From positions 14,007,626 to 14,071,625 of the forward strand of contig CM063110.1 of assembly GCA_031841125.1 (NCBI GenBank): a DNA stretch of 64,000 nucleotides, written 5' to 3'. This stretch comes from Acanthococcus lagerstroemiae (taxonomy: Eukaryota > Arthropoda > Insecta > Hemiptera > Eriococcidae). Shown here one piece after another: positions 48,701 to 53,500 of the stretch. Numbering within the stretch: the first letter of the stretch is position 1; every line of letters starts with the position of its first letter. The notes beneath the pieces were generated by a model, which saw only the letters and a program-made list of their open reading frames with translations, was not told the DNA's origin and searched no databases. The position numbers and the translations under genes are program-made.

Positions 48701-50335
48701 ACAATTATGATGGCAACTCACAAAGTAAATACACAATGTATTCAAAAAGTTCCGGGACTAATTTTGTATAAAATGTACAACTGGCGCTATCTGTTAGCTA
48801 ACGCCGGAACTATGCAATATCATCCCTTAGCTACCCAAAATTGAAATGTCAATGCTATAACTTCATGTAGGGACTGATTGTGTTCTGGCCAAACTAGAGG
48901 TTCCAGGGGACTAACGACTTAATAGCTAAAGTGACCGAAATCTGGGGTGTTTCGGAAAGGATGTGCTTCTTGAAATTACTTGTGGGCAAGAAGGTGAAAA
49001 TGTTGATAATTTCGGTATATGCCCCAGGGCCGGATTAAGGTCGTGAGCGCCCCTGGGCACTCGCTTAGAAGCACCCCCCCTCCACTTCAAGCCGCAGCTA
49101 AAATAATAACCTGCCGTTGCTTTCCATTTCAATTTTTTCCCCAAGTTTCGCCAGTATTGGTTTTGAACTCGGGAGTTGCAAGTTAGGGATGAATTTTTGT
49201 ATATTATACTCGAACATCTTCCCGTCCCTCAAGAATGTTCCGCCCGGGCCTGATATGCTCCCACTTTGGGTTCCGATGAAAAAGAGGTAAACCAATTTTA
49301 CGAAAATTTGAACAACATTTTAGAAGAGCATGGGGAATATTACAATTGCATTTTAGGAGACGGGAACGCAATTGTAGGAAGAAAACAAGACAATAGAGAA
49401 AATGTAGGTGATTTTCGGCTGGGAACTCGAAATTCGAACGGTAACACACTAATCGATTTTGCGCAAAAAATAATCTAAAAGTAGCTAACACCTTTTTCCC
49501 AAAGAAGAACAAATTCAAATGGACGTGGCAGTCTCCAGGAGGAAAACATAAGCACGAAATAGACCATTTGTGAATTAATGATATGAAATTGGTACAGAAT
49601 GTATCGACTTTTCTGGGTTTTAAGTTTGATTCGGATCACAGGGTGTGCAGAGTATTAGATATTCCTAAAAAAAAATAAGTTCCATAATCGTAATTACAAA
49701 CCAAGAGGAGAGAAAATCACTTCCGTGCATGTATTAGAAAAGGCTCGGGAGGAAATGAGGAAAAGAATGGAAGCAATCCACGAGCACCCACAACACACCA
49801 AAGTTTTTTAGAATTTTTCATTTGTTTCACGGCAACGGGTGGTCCCTTTCGTTTTCCTCCAAAACACGGTTTTTGGAACTCTTCCCCACCTGCCCTTGCG
49901 CACCCCTGATACTCATTTTTGGTTGTTGGTGTATTTTGTATGGTAGACAGTAATGGCCCCATTACCTTTTTCTTCTTACCCGGCGCAGCCTTAATAACTC
50001 AATTTTCCTGCCAAGTATACCATATGCTTACACTTGCAACAGAAGCTAATGGATACTTAACACCGTGTTTCTCACACGATGGACTAACACATAGTATGTA
50101 AGTTCAGTTCAAAAACAGAGGCTAATTGGAAAAACATGAACAAAAACATTCGACACGTAAAATAATGCCGATGATAACAGCAATATAGTATTATACTTAC
50201 TTTATTCTGATAGACGCGAGGATCCACGAAAATAATCCCCTGTCGTGTGCAATGGACGGATCGATCATGTGAGTGGGACCGCCATCGTCTGGGCTGACCG
50301 CCTCATCCACAGCCCCGTAGAAAATTCGAGTCCAT
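15979..50335 (-). CDS. Tmem63: TMEM63 mechanosensitive cation channel, 12 exons, N-terminus missing
   Basis: TMEM63 proteins are the animal members of the OSCA/TMEM63 (CSC1, DUF221) family: plasma- or endo-membrane cation channels opened by membrane tension or osmotic change. Joining the exons 50335-50201, 38987-38796, 33250-33068, 32799-32719, 32639-32462, 29951-29740, 29233-29086, 27060-26867, 26395-26213, 25589-25453, 16618-16335 and 16236-15979 gives 2185 nt. Every junction keeps phase and uses GT/AG. The result is about 727 codons with no internal stop. In order it shows the first cytosolic loop, a membrane helix, a large cytosolic domain rich in family motifs, the seven-helix RSN1_7TM-type region, and a hydrophilic tail. 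Family members are usually about 750-850 residues, so about 60-90 N-terminal residues are missing. No start exon was found upstream to 64000. Introns range from 79 bp to 11.2 kb, and the large ones are filled with transposons. The coding sequence looks intact. Confidence 0.95.
16335..16618 (-). CDS. Tmem63: TMEM63 exon: last membrane helices
   Basis: 284 nt, GTTTCAG acceptor, GTACGAG donor. It reads [38 protein letters not shown], two further helices (around [14 protein letters not shown] and [19 protein letters not shown]), and [13 protein letters not shown]-x-V-D-R-Y-N-I-Y-x-x-Y is a family signature. Reading on without splicing would add only nine residues (VRVQWLARR and S) before a stop. 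Confidence 0.96.
17516..20177. mobile_element. 2.66-kb TIR element with a satellite-like interior
   Basis: The ends are inverted repeats of 66 bp (17516-17581 and 20112-20177) with only three mismatches. They start CAGGGTTATGCAAGTCAACA. Both ends are flanked by TATA (17512-17515 and 20178-20181), consistent with a TA-type target duplication of the Tc1/mariner superfamily. Each terminal repeat contains its own 12-bp inverted pair, TCAACAYGCACC and GGTGCGTGTTGA, around a 17-base loop. The interior (about 17840-20060) is a degenerate tandem array with no transposase. The element is therefore non-autonomous and lies in TMEM63 intron 10. Confidence 0.9.
17840..20060. repeat. Degenerate array of about 45-50-bp units in about 1.05-kb blocks
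   Basis: The array is built from variants of TCGGAGATTTTTCCCGAAAA and TTTCCGATGAAATTCTTCGG. Landmark strings recur about 1050 bp apart. For example GGCAATCATGGGAGATTTTC at 18086 corresponds to GGCAATTATTGGAGATTTC at 19138, and the AATTGCAG block near 18254 to that near 19290. A third partial block begins near 19960. The short frames inside (such as 17714-17929 and 19126-19332) are Lys/Phe-rich by-products of the repeat and not genes. Confidence 0.88.
20178..21052. other. Non-coding DNA with GTCA-rich tracts
   Basis: At about 20805-20950 there are CAGTCAGTCAGC runs followed by GTGCCGAAGTAAGCACATGA. The same module occurs three times in the pogo-like element at 30617-31955. At 20470-20535 a block with GGAACATAGTGCTCTCAGGC resembles 17300-17350 on the other side of the satellite-bearing element. 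No gene was seen. Confidence 0.55.
21053..21529 (+). pseudogene. LINE ORF1 fragment with baculovirus FP-like domain
   Basis: The open frame of about 158 codons reads [20 protein letters not shown], then [40 protein letters not shown] and [12 protein letters not shown]. This E/N-x-H-L-T ... A-x-K-x-x-R/K ... W-x-R-x-G-K-x-x-V-R-x-x-x-x-S-P-V pattern is the FP-protein-like domain found in the first ORF of many insect LINEs, where it is thought to help bind nucleic acid. The upstream coiled-coil half is missing and no reverse transcriptase follows, so it is a fragment. Further degenerate coding sequence may extend to about 21800. The 148-aa minus-strand frame here is its shadow. Confidence 0.7.
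23029..23228 (-). repeat. Dispersed repeat D1, copy 4 (inverted)
   Basis: Read on the minus strand it gives CGGTGGAAAGAGCGTAGATA, TTGGGCCCCCGATTCAAAAA, TTCTACATGGCTCTTGAACT and ends in AGCGTCC. It matches 4090-4285 and 11519-11712. Confidence 0.85.
23388..23595 (+). repeat. Dispersed repeat D2, copy 2
   Basis: It shares GGAATCTAGCTACAAAAATA, AAAATTCTTTG, CTTTTGCTACTTATC, TTCGACTCGATAGCGACGCG and CTCTGACGGATG with the copy at 10098-10556, in the same order, but lacks about 250 bp of that copy's middle. Confidence 0.7.
25453..25589 (-). CDS. Tmem63: TMEM63 exon: channel helix ending CPVITPF
   Basis: 137 nt, TTCTAG acceptor, GTAAGC donor. It reads [20 protein letters not shown], then [20 protein letters not shown] and ITPF. 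The F-x-x-G-x-x-Y-A-W-M-L and Y-S-x-x-C-P-x-I-x-P-F blocks are typical. The glycine codon that follows is split by the 8.8-kb intron that contains the satellite-bearing element. Confidence 0.96.
26213..26395 (-). CDS. Tmem63: TMEM63 exon: [14 protein letters not shown] pore-region exon
   Basis: 183 nt, TGCAG acceptor, GTGAGG donor. It reads [61 protein letters not shown] is the best-known TMEM63 signature, at the loop and start of a pore-lining helix in solved OSCA/TMEM63 structures. It is fully conserved here. Confidence 0.97.
26867..27060 (-). CDS. Tmem63: TMEM63 exon: helices of the channel region
   Basis: 194 nt, CTTCTAG acceptor, GTTTGT donor. It reads [40 protein letters not shown], then a basic loop and [17 protein letters not shown]. 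The S-H-W-T-R/K-S-E/G-x-N motif and the I-L-P-S-L-G-L end are family signatures. Confidence 0.96.
27400..27850 (-). pseudogene. Mariner transposase, C-terminal fragment (dead)
   Basis: On the minus strand the frames read VLAGQTIN, a stop, [19 protein letters not shown], then [34 protein letters not shown] and, after a further stop and shift, [18 protein letters not shown]. This is the second half of a Tc1/mariner transposase with the Y-S-P-D-L motif that carries the third catalytic Asp. The second catalytic site reads H-R-N-K-A-P where active elements have H-x-D-N-A-P, so the Asp is replaced. There are in-frame stops. It lies in TMEM63 intron 7. I saw neither terminal inverted repeat. Confidence 0.88.
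28600..28830 (+). CDS. Unrecognised acidic open frame, 76 aa
   Basis: ATG at 28600-28602, TAA at 28828-28830. The predicted peptide is strongly acidic ([20 protein letters not shown] and a DDDD run) and ends near [12 protein letters not shown]. Codon use is more GC-rich than the surrounding intron, and reading continues in other frames after the stop, as in a decayed longer coding sequence. Acidic low-complexity N-termini followed by AGPSG are common in piggyBac-type transposases, but no catalytic motif is present, so that is a guess. It lies in TMEM63 intron 7 on the opposite strand. Confidence 0.3.
   Translation: MFGYSQTVDEEAYRRLIDAEEIQSVDDLVDESEAEDVLKASAHETESEQSADEVDDLLLDDDDVTAGPSGAQLVAV
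29086..29233 (-). CDS. Tmem63: TMEM63 exon: helix entering the channel region
   Basis: 148 nt, TTTTTCAG acceptor, GTAAGT donor. It reads [20 protein letters not shown], then [24 protein letters not shown] plus L-F-F-L-T-T-P-x-I-x-L-x-T-M-D is the start of the seven-helix channel region. It ends in phase 0 after KS. Confidence 0.96.
29740..29951 (-). CDS. Tmem63: TMEM63 exon: end of cytosolic domain
   Basis: 212 nt, TTGCAG acceptor, GTAAAT donor. It reads a Lys-rich start, [20 protein letters not shown], a variable loop with two Cys-Ser dipeptides, then [19 protein letters not shown]-x-A-F-V-T and W-x-V-x-F-A-P-x-P-x-D-I-x-W are family signatures. They form the RNA-recognition-like fold that joins helices 2 and 3. 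Confidence 0.96.
30330..30620. repeat. Degenerate tetranucleotide tract (CCAT/CTAC and AATC)
   Basis: Runs such as ATCCATCTACCCGTCTACCT and AATCAATCAATCA form a low-complexity tract in TMEM63 intron 5. It runs directly into the pogo-like element that begins at 30617. Confidence 0.7.
30617..31955. mobile_element. Pogo-like MITE, 1.34 kb, with TA target sites
   Basis: Left end TAGAACGTCGATTATCCGG, right end (minus strand) TAGAACGTCGATTATCTGG; counting the outer TA as target duplication, the element proper is 30619-31953. TCGATTATC ends are typical of pogo/Tigger-type elements. There is no transposase. The interior repeats a module three times (near 30838, 30957 and 31735): a GTCA-rich tract, then AGTAACGYTTTTTTC, then GTGTGCCAAAGTA and a variant of ACATAAAAGTGTC. 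A related module is at 20805. A second interior block with CTTCTCCTTCCCTACC also recurs. Confidence 0.65.
32462..32639 (-). CDS. Tmem63: TMEM63 exon: cytosolic domain with DAIDYYT motif
   Basis: 178 nt, CGCAG acceptor, GTAAAT donor. It reads [20 protein letters not shown], then a Cys-containing stretch [11 protein letters not shown], and [18 protein letters not shown]. The D-A-I-x-Y-Y-T ... E motif is conserved in animal TMEM63s, where it is preceded by a cysteine-rich patch. The exon ends in phase 0 with Glu. A 2.5-kb transposon-rich intron follows. Confidence 0.95.
32719..32799 (-). CDS. Tmem63: TMEM63 exon: cytosolic domain, 27 residues
   Basis: 81 nt, CTTTCAG acceptor, GTTCGT donor. It reads [20 protein letters not shown] followed by IQLNQD. 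The YPDYEV...I-x-L-A-Y-x-I motif follows the previous exon directly in TMEM63 proteins. It lies between introns of 268 and 79 bp, so this is the most compact part of the gene. Confidence 0.95.
   Translation of the reverse strand, partial: GGVSRLRGAEHSAGLQYLKSDPAKSR
33068..33250 (-). CDS. Tmem63: TMEM63 exon: third helix and start of the cytosolic domain
   Basis: 183 nt, TTTTACAG acceptor, GTAATT donor. It reads [20 protein letters not shown] (membrane helix), then a basic stretch, and [13 protein letters not shown], which opens the large intracellular domain. [11 protein letters not shown] is a family signature. The exon ends in RHFR with the last Arg split across the 268-bp intron. Confidence 0.96.
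33722..33758. repeat. (TAA)n microsatellite, possible LINE tail
   Basis: About 12 TAA units. On the minus strand it is (TTA)n, lying about 155 bp downstream of the jockey-like reverse transcriptase stop at 33914. It may be the 3' tail of that LINE, since related elements often end in a short tandem repeat. Confidence 0.75.
34675..34962. mobile_element. hAT-type MITE inside the LINE, CAGGGTTGCCACTTT ends
   Basis: 288 bp. The ends CAGGGTTGCCACTTT and AAAGTGGCAACCCTG are exact inverted repeats. The flanks TAATAGTA (34667-34674) and TAGTAGTA (34963-34970) are an 8-bp target duplication with one mismatch. The interior repeats CCCTGACTTTTCCC several times. It split the reverse transcriptase immediately beside the YADD box. 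Related fragments with CCCTGACTTTTCC are at 48150-48235 and 59296-59350. Confidence 0.9.
36215..37154. mobile_element. hAT-type element nested in the composite, perfect 8-bp duplication
   Basis: 940 bp. The flanks are CTTTTAGA on both sides (36207-36214 and 37155-37162), exactly the 8-bp duplication typical of hAT elements. The ends CAGCCCCGTAGC and, inverted, CAGGCCCTTAGC match at 10 of 12 bases. Removing it restores continuity with the cargo at about 10640. There is no transposase; it contains a further inverted-repeat insertion. Confidence 0.9.
36782..37052. mobile_element. Innermost MITE with CAGTGGTRTARYCAGG ends
   Basis: 271 bp with terminal inverted repeats CAGTGGTGTAGTCAGG and CAGTGGTATAACCAGG (13 of 16 match). 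Such CAGTGG ends are common in hAT MITEs of insects. No clear 8-bp target duplication is visible, so the borders may be slightly off or the flanks mutated. It contains a long G tract at about 36810. Confidence 0.65.
38000..38360 (-). pseudogene. RTE-like LINE reverse transcriptase fragment
   Basis: On the minus strand: [58 protein letters not shown] and [14 protein letters not shown]. These are the fingers, the F-D-x-x-x-A-F-D box (first catalytic Asp) and the G-V-R-Q-G-C-x-L-S-P box of an RTE-clade reverse transcriptase. There is an internal deletion before LAFF, and several frameshifts. It abuts the 5' break of the jockey-like LINE at 37990, so one truncated element probably sits against the other. 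Confidence 0.8.
38796..38987 (-). CDS. Tmem63: TMEM63 exon: helix after the first loop
   Basis: 192 nt, CAG acceptor preceded by a long T tract, donor GTGAGT. It reads [20 protein letters not shown], then the membrane helix [20 protein letters not shown], then HISGDLQS. The C-G-x-D-A-x-x-Y-L-S-F-Q-R block is one of the most conserved strings of the TMEM63 family. The final codon ACC (Thr) is split with the next exon. Confidence 0.96.
39420..39645 (+). repeat. Two tandem copies of about 125-130 bp
   Basis: GGAGAAATGAGCAATTGACG near 39431 and GGAGAAATGAGCAATTGAGG near 39560 start two similar units. Each includes a GGTAGGCAACCC/CTGCAGTG block and a GGCGGATTTTACT block. They lie directly upstream of the LINE endonuclease fragment at 39710 and may be its 5' region. 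Confidence 0.7.
39710..40285 (+). pseudogene. RTE-like LINE endonuclease fragment
   Basis: The frame 39698-40024 reads [42 protein letters not shown], which is the middle of an AP-type endonuclease of an RTE-clade LINE (usual motifs Q-V-Y-A-P-T, G-D-x-N-A-x-V-G). After a frameshift the reading gives [13 protein letters not shown] and [16 protein letters not shown], with the S-D-H-R catalytic box. The D of the G-D-x-N motif is His here. It is 5'- and 3'-truncated and lies in TMEM63 intron 1. Confidence 0.8.
40586..40807 (+). CDS. Unrecognised open frame with coding-like end
   Basis: An open stretch of 73 codons ends at TAA 40805-40807. Its second half, from an ATG at 40679 ([20 protein letters not shown], then [20 protein letters not shown]), looks more protein-like and GC-rich than the surroundings. 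I recognise no family. It could be an exon of a decayed transposon or gene inside TMEM63 intron 1, or chance. Confidence 0.15.
   Translation, partial: KSSKFRCFLNKTITLKHATVFPRIYIDTPQCMDKIDEFIFDVWNEDLTRLSDCTLTAFGVLHTRGHNATTKLV
41471..41815 (+). repeat. Two tandem copies of a 174-bp unit
   Basis: Units start with CGAAGGGATG at 41471 and 41645. Each contains an ATACTCTCATGCTTCC / ATACCTAACGCCTCCTTGCC block, TCTATTAATATCGATRYTTT, CACATTTTCTTKYAGCACAG and ATGAGAATGATTATT-like ends. They are well diverged. No coding capacity is shared by the two. Confidence 0.8.
42120..42260 (+). repeat. GTTCRTT-rich low-complexity tract
   Basis: It is dense in CGTTCA/GTTCGTTCCGTT variants (CGTTCACGTTCCGTTCATTT, GTGAACGACGTTCACTCTCG). 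Sequences of this kind form sub-terminal parts of some insect DNA transposons. The preceding 45 bp (42048-42092, GCTGGCCACGACGTGCACAT) recurs at 48247-48290. Confidence 0.5.
43085..43590 (-). pseudogene. Gypsy-like LTR retrotransposon, 3' end of pol plus LTR
   Basis: On the minus strand the 83-codon frame ending at 43330 reads [20 protein letters not shown], then [23 protein letters not shown]-x-D-Q and R-R-S-S-R-x-x-x-P-P-E-R resemble the integrase C-terminus of gypsy-type elements. Downstream, 43085-43330 looks like a long terminal repeat, with AATAAACGTTCAACC near its end and a CCGGGAACATCA finish. Upstream pol is not recognisable. A CT microsatellite (43542-43562) lies in the frame. It is in TMEM63 intron 1. 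Confidence 0.55.
43772..43997 (+). mobile_element. tRNA-derived SINE, copy 1
   Basis: The head contains TGATTGGCCGAGTGGATAGC (A box) and GGTCCCGGGTTCGAGTGCC (B box), the internal RNA polymerase III promoter of a tRNA-like head. The body has AGGGCTAAGACAGCCCTAAC and GAGGTAATGCTCGAAAGGAC, and it ends in an A-rich tail. The flanks CAGCCTGATGC (43761-43771) and CAACCTGATGC (43998-44008) are a target duplication with one mismatch. It cannot fold as a full working tRNA and is not a tRNA gene. A second copy is at 62534-62756. Confidence 0.92.
44205..44465 (+). repeat. Dispersed direct repeat D4, copy 1
   Basis: About 260 bp nearly repeated at 60325-60585, 16 kb away in the same orientation. Shared strings include GAGGTAGCAAGAGCGTA, ACAAGCAACGGTTGACTCG, AAGTGTTGCTAATAGAAAAT and TTTGGTCCAGATTAAAAAT. 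It may be part of an unrecognised LTR or other element. No coding sequence was seen. Confidence 0.85.
45185..47822 (+). pseudogene. RTE-like LINE, endonuclease to C-terminus (dead)
   Basis: Motifs in order: [58 protein letters not shown] (endonuclease); a linker with WNKASVL and [16 protein letters not shown] and [10 protein letters not shown] (fingers); [15 protein letters not shown] (first catalytic Asp); [18 protein letters not shown], where the usual Y-A-D-D box reads [40 protein letters not shown]; and the tail [20 protein letters not shown] and [20 protein letters not shown]. Many stops and shifts occur. A GC-rich 319-bp insert breaks the fingers at 46302. Long frames on the minus strand (205 and 99 aa) are shadows. 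It is in TMEM63 intron 1. Confidence 0.92.
46302..46620. other. GC-rich insert in the LINE, origin unknown
   Basis: SHASKV and [10 protein letters not shown], normally adjacent in this reverse transcriptase, are separated by 319 bp that are clearly more GC-rich than the neighbours. The plus strand reads an open frame ([34 protein letters not shown] and on) that joins the LINE frame in the 188-aa frame 46309-46875. I see no inverted repeat or target duplication. It could be captured sequence or a SINE, or the LINE may be rearranged. Confidence 0.5.
48901..49690 (+). pseudogene. RTE-like LINE endonuclease, interrupted by a hAT MITE
   Basis: Before the insertion: [15 protein letters not shown] and MLIISVYAP. 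After it: [69 protein letters not shown] and [12 protein letters not shown]. This is an RTE-clade AP endonuclease through the G-D-x-N, E-I-D and S-D-H-R boxes. Stops and one frameshift show it is dead. It is a different copy from those at 39710 and 45185. Confidence 0.88.
49025..49252. mobile_element. hAT MITE, 228 bp, in the LINE endonuclease
   Basis: The ends CAGGGCCGG and, inverted, CAGGCCCGG match at 8 of 9. The flanks ATATGCCC (49017-49024) and ATATGCTC (49253-49260) are an 8-bp target duplication with one mismatch. Removing the MITE and one duplication restores the LINE reading [10 protein letters not shown]. Ends starting CAGGGCCGG are common in animal hAT MITEs. Confidence 0.92.
50201..50335 (-). 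CDS. Tmem63: TMEM63 exon, first one found: first cytosolic loop
   Basis: The 135-nt exon follows a CAG acceptor at 50338-50336 with a pyrimidine-rich tract, and ends before a GTAAGT donor. It reads [17 protein letters not shown], an acidic stretch, then [14 protein letters not shown]. The W-T-R-x-F/Y-Y-G start and the SW...S/F-R-I end match the loop after the first helix of TMEM63 proteins. It starts with the third base of a codon (phase 2), so a coding exon must lie upstream. The intron after it is 11.2 kb. Confidence 0.88.
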
Positions 50336-50539
50336 CTGCGACAGATTGAAAAATAAACATTAATCACTGACACCTATAAACAAAATTCTTCTACAGTGTA
50401 AGGGGTACGAGGCACGAGGTTTTACTATAACACACCATCCCTCTCTCTTTACTGGAACTCAAGCAAATGATTGACAATCTTGAGAGTTCACAGGCAATAT
50501 TGCGAGGGTTAAAAATTTTAGGCTGCGTCAAGACGTGAA

Positions 50540-51080
50540 AATTTCAACGAACATTGTACCATATGAAATACAGCGAACATTTCCACGATATGAACATCAT
50601 GCTCGCGAACACGTACGGAAGCATTTTAACAAACATCGTACCACATGAGAATTCACAAACATTTCTGGGATGTGAACTGAACATGCTTGTGAACACATAC
50701 AAGATCATTTCAACGAACATCATACCATATGAAACACATTGTTTGACAACATTTCCAGGGTGTGAACCAAGCATGCTCGCGAACATGTACGCGAGCATTT
50801 CAACAAACATTGTACCACATGAAATACATTGTTCACGAACATTTCTCGGATGTAAACTAAACATGCTCATGAACATTTCAACGAACATTGTACCATATGA
50901 AATGCATTGTTTGGGAACATTTCCGGGACCTGGACTGAACATGCTTGCGAACATTTCAACGAACATCGCACCATACAAAATGCATTGTTTGCGAACATGT
51001 CTGGGATATCAACTGATCATGCTTGTGAACACATAAGCTAACATTTCAACAAACATTGTACCATATGAAATGCATAGTTA
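50540..51080. repeat. Minisatellite of 78-90-bp units, about 7 copies
   Basis: Units are marked by ACATTGTACCATATGAAAT or variants at 50551, 50633, 50717, 50807, 50885, 50963 and 51053, so spacings are 82, 84, 90, 78, 78 and 90. Each also contains AACATGCTCGCGAACA-like and TTTCAACGAACAT strings. Most units are multiples of three, so both strands stay open: 160 aa on plus (50554-51036) and 144 aa on minus (50544-50978). It lies 200 bp upstream of the TMEM63 exon at 50335. Confidence 0.9.
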
Positions 51081-51271
51081 GTGAACATTTTCGCAAACAG
51101 AACATCGCTGCGTATGTTTTGTTGATATTTCAATGTAATTTGGAGGTTCGCCATGATGTTTGCTGGGTTCCATCACTTAAGCACTTAAGGGGTATTCTGA
51201 CGAACATTTTGCCTAGTATGCCGCCGAATGGCAGAGAAAATCATTTTGTAAAATCAGGACACCAGTTGTAG

Positions 51272-52589
51272 GATATTAGGGGTCACGGGTTGCTAGTTGA
51301 CACAGCGTAGTTTAGGCACCTTCAAATAGCACAATTGGGCTGAAATGTTTACGGTATTGGTATATTCGGATGAAAAGATTATCAGTAACAAAAATGTTCT
51401 GTAAAATAACTGAAGTTGGGCTCATCTGAAAGGAAATGATAAGGGCTAATACTTTAGTTCTTTTCAATTTTCTATAAAAAACGATATTGAAGATGCTAGA
51501 GCTCATTTTACTTATACATGTTCTTGTGGTAAAAATATCCCAATCATATTTTCGTCCGCAACACTAGCGCATCTACAGGAGTGTCCAAACGTCAATTGAA
51601 GTCGAATATGATAACATAAAGCTGTTTAGTAGCTATATTTTCCTATGCACATTAGAATATCACTCAAACTGTAAATTTTCGAATTTTGACGGGGCCCACC
51701 CCCTCATGTATTACAATAGGATTTTCCGAGGAATACTTAAATCAACCAAAAAATAGATGGTACAGATGAAAATAAACTGATGGAAATACACATGTCTTAA
51801 GGGTAGAAGAAATTATGAACCCTTTCAAAAACCGAAGTCTTTTGTATGTTGAAAATTGAATTTTTGCTGTACTGAGCAAGGGATATCTGAAAACTAAATT
51901 TTGAGAAAAACAATTTTTTCATTGAGATATAAGTAAATCAACTTTCGTAGACTAATTTTTCATGCTGATTCCAGATCTGACCTTAAAATTCTGACATCAT
52001 TCTTCCTTCAGTGTTGAAAACAACAGCACACTGAGGCCAAGTGTGGATAATATGGCTTTACAAAATCATAATACAATAAGTTTTTGTAAATCAGTTTTGT
52101 ACGCTGATTCCAAATTAATTCTTAGAATTTTGATGCCAGGCTTTTTTGAATTTTCAAACAAGTCGTTTGAAACCAAAAAGGCAAAATTCACATTTCAGAA
52201 GGCTCTTGTATTCAAATTCCAAGTCCGGATTCACAATCAGAAGAGGAAAAAGGTCTACAAGTAGGTATTCAATGTCAATTTTTAGAAAATCTAACTTAAA
52301 ATTTTTTGTCTGGTAATGCTCTCTTTAAGACTGAAAAAAGGCTGATATTGCGAAGGTAAGATCATACTGTGAATACAAAATCGACATACGATATTTTTCT
52401 TCAGTAGTGTTAAATATGTAAAATAGAGCTTCACGCTGCACACACCGACCATTAAGTCAGCAAAAGGTCAAATTCAAAATCTTATTGAAAAACTAACGTA
52501 GTATAATAGGATTTTAATTTTTTCCCCAAAAAAATTCCTATACTTAGTGTCTATGTTGGAGTGTGAGTGAACTTGGTAATATTCTGTAC
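51272..52589. other. Non-coding DNA, nothing recognised
   Basis: It is AT-rich, without a recognisable gene, repeat copy or inverted repeat. A 73-codon frame at 52043-52264 is Lys/Phe-rich with no motif. A TMEM63 start exon was looked for here and not seen. Confidence 0.45.
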
Positions 52590-52738
52590 ATAGAGTGTGC
52601 CAATTCACAATTTCTTCTTCTGTAGTCCAGAGTACGTTCCGCTGTTACGCCATCTTCAGTGGAGTACCTGCAGATGGCGTAACAGCCGAAAGCGCTTTGG
52701 ACTACAGAAGAAGAAATCGTGAATTGGCACACCCTACA
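52590..52738. mobile_element. Foldback element, about 61-bp arms
   Basis: The left arm GTGTGCCAATTCACAATTTC to GCTGTTACGCCATCT (52595-52655) and the right arm AGATGGCGTAACAGC to GAATTGGCACAC (52672-52732) are inverted copies with a few mismatches and a short centre. The matching frames on both strands (70 and 65 aa, both with CQFTISSSVVQS) come from this symmetry. A one-armed relative is at 11740-11905. Confidence 0.88.
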
Positions 52739-53209
52739 CACAGAAAATTCCTATATGGTTCAAAATATACCTATACAATACATGTAGCATTTGAGGCATA
52801 TTCATAAAAAAAGCGAAATCCAAACTTTGCCCATTCACAAAAAATTTTCGAATAATTTCTCCTCCCCTACTGTCTTTTTGCTCGTTGATTTCGAAAACTT
52901 GCAATAATTTGGCAAACATCGTGACTTTTCTACCAGTTGATTTCAAAAATTAGCAAATAAGCACGTACATTGACTGAGGTCAAGGATGGTAAATTTGACA
53001 ACCCCCCATCGGAAATTCAGCATTAATCGATCTCAAAAAAATGCTGGCTCGTGTAAGTTTTTAGATCGTCCACTGTCATCACTACCAGGATTTGTAACCT
53101 AAAGATTGCACATAATGGATTCACTGTTACTCTTTCAGCAGTGGAACATCTAGCGTCTGAAAGTTGAACATCTACCGGTTGAAGACCCACCCGAATTCGG
53201 ACACGCGAT

Positions 53210-53500
53210 GTACAAAATTCCGCCAGTTACCCGGGTAACTAAAGGGGAACCAAGGGGAACTGATGGGTTTCTGGGTAATCTTAGAGGGTAACCGAGGGTT
53301 GCAAATTGGTAACTTTTCCGCGAGTAACTGGAGGGTAACTGATGACTGCGTATCGGGATGCGCAAAATCCCGCCAGTTACCCGGGTTACTAAAGGGGAAC
53401 CAAGGGTAACTGATGGATTTCTGGGTAATTTGAGAGGGTAACCGTGCGTTGCAAATGGGTAACTTTTCCGCGGGTAACTAGAGGGTAACTGATTGCGCGT
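53210..53500 (+). repeat. Two tandem copies of a 150-bp GGTAACT-rich unit
   Basis: CGCCAGTTACCCGGGTAACT at 53221 and CGCCAGTTACCCGGGTTACT at 53371 mark the two units. Both contain AAAGGGGAACCAAGGG, GATTTCTGGGTAAT, GAGAGGGTAACCG and GTAACTTTTCCGCG. The unit is itself rich in GGTAACT/AGTTACC. Confidence 0.9.

Noticed and set aside
50554..51036. 160-aa repeat protein
   Set aside because: It is a by-product of a minisatellite with unit lengths mostly divisible by three; the opposite strand is open as well.
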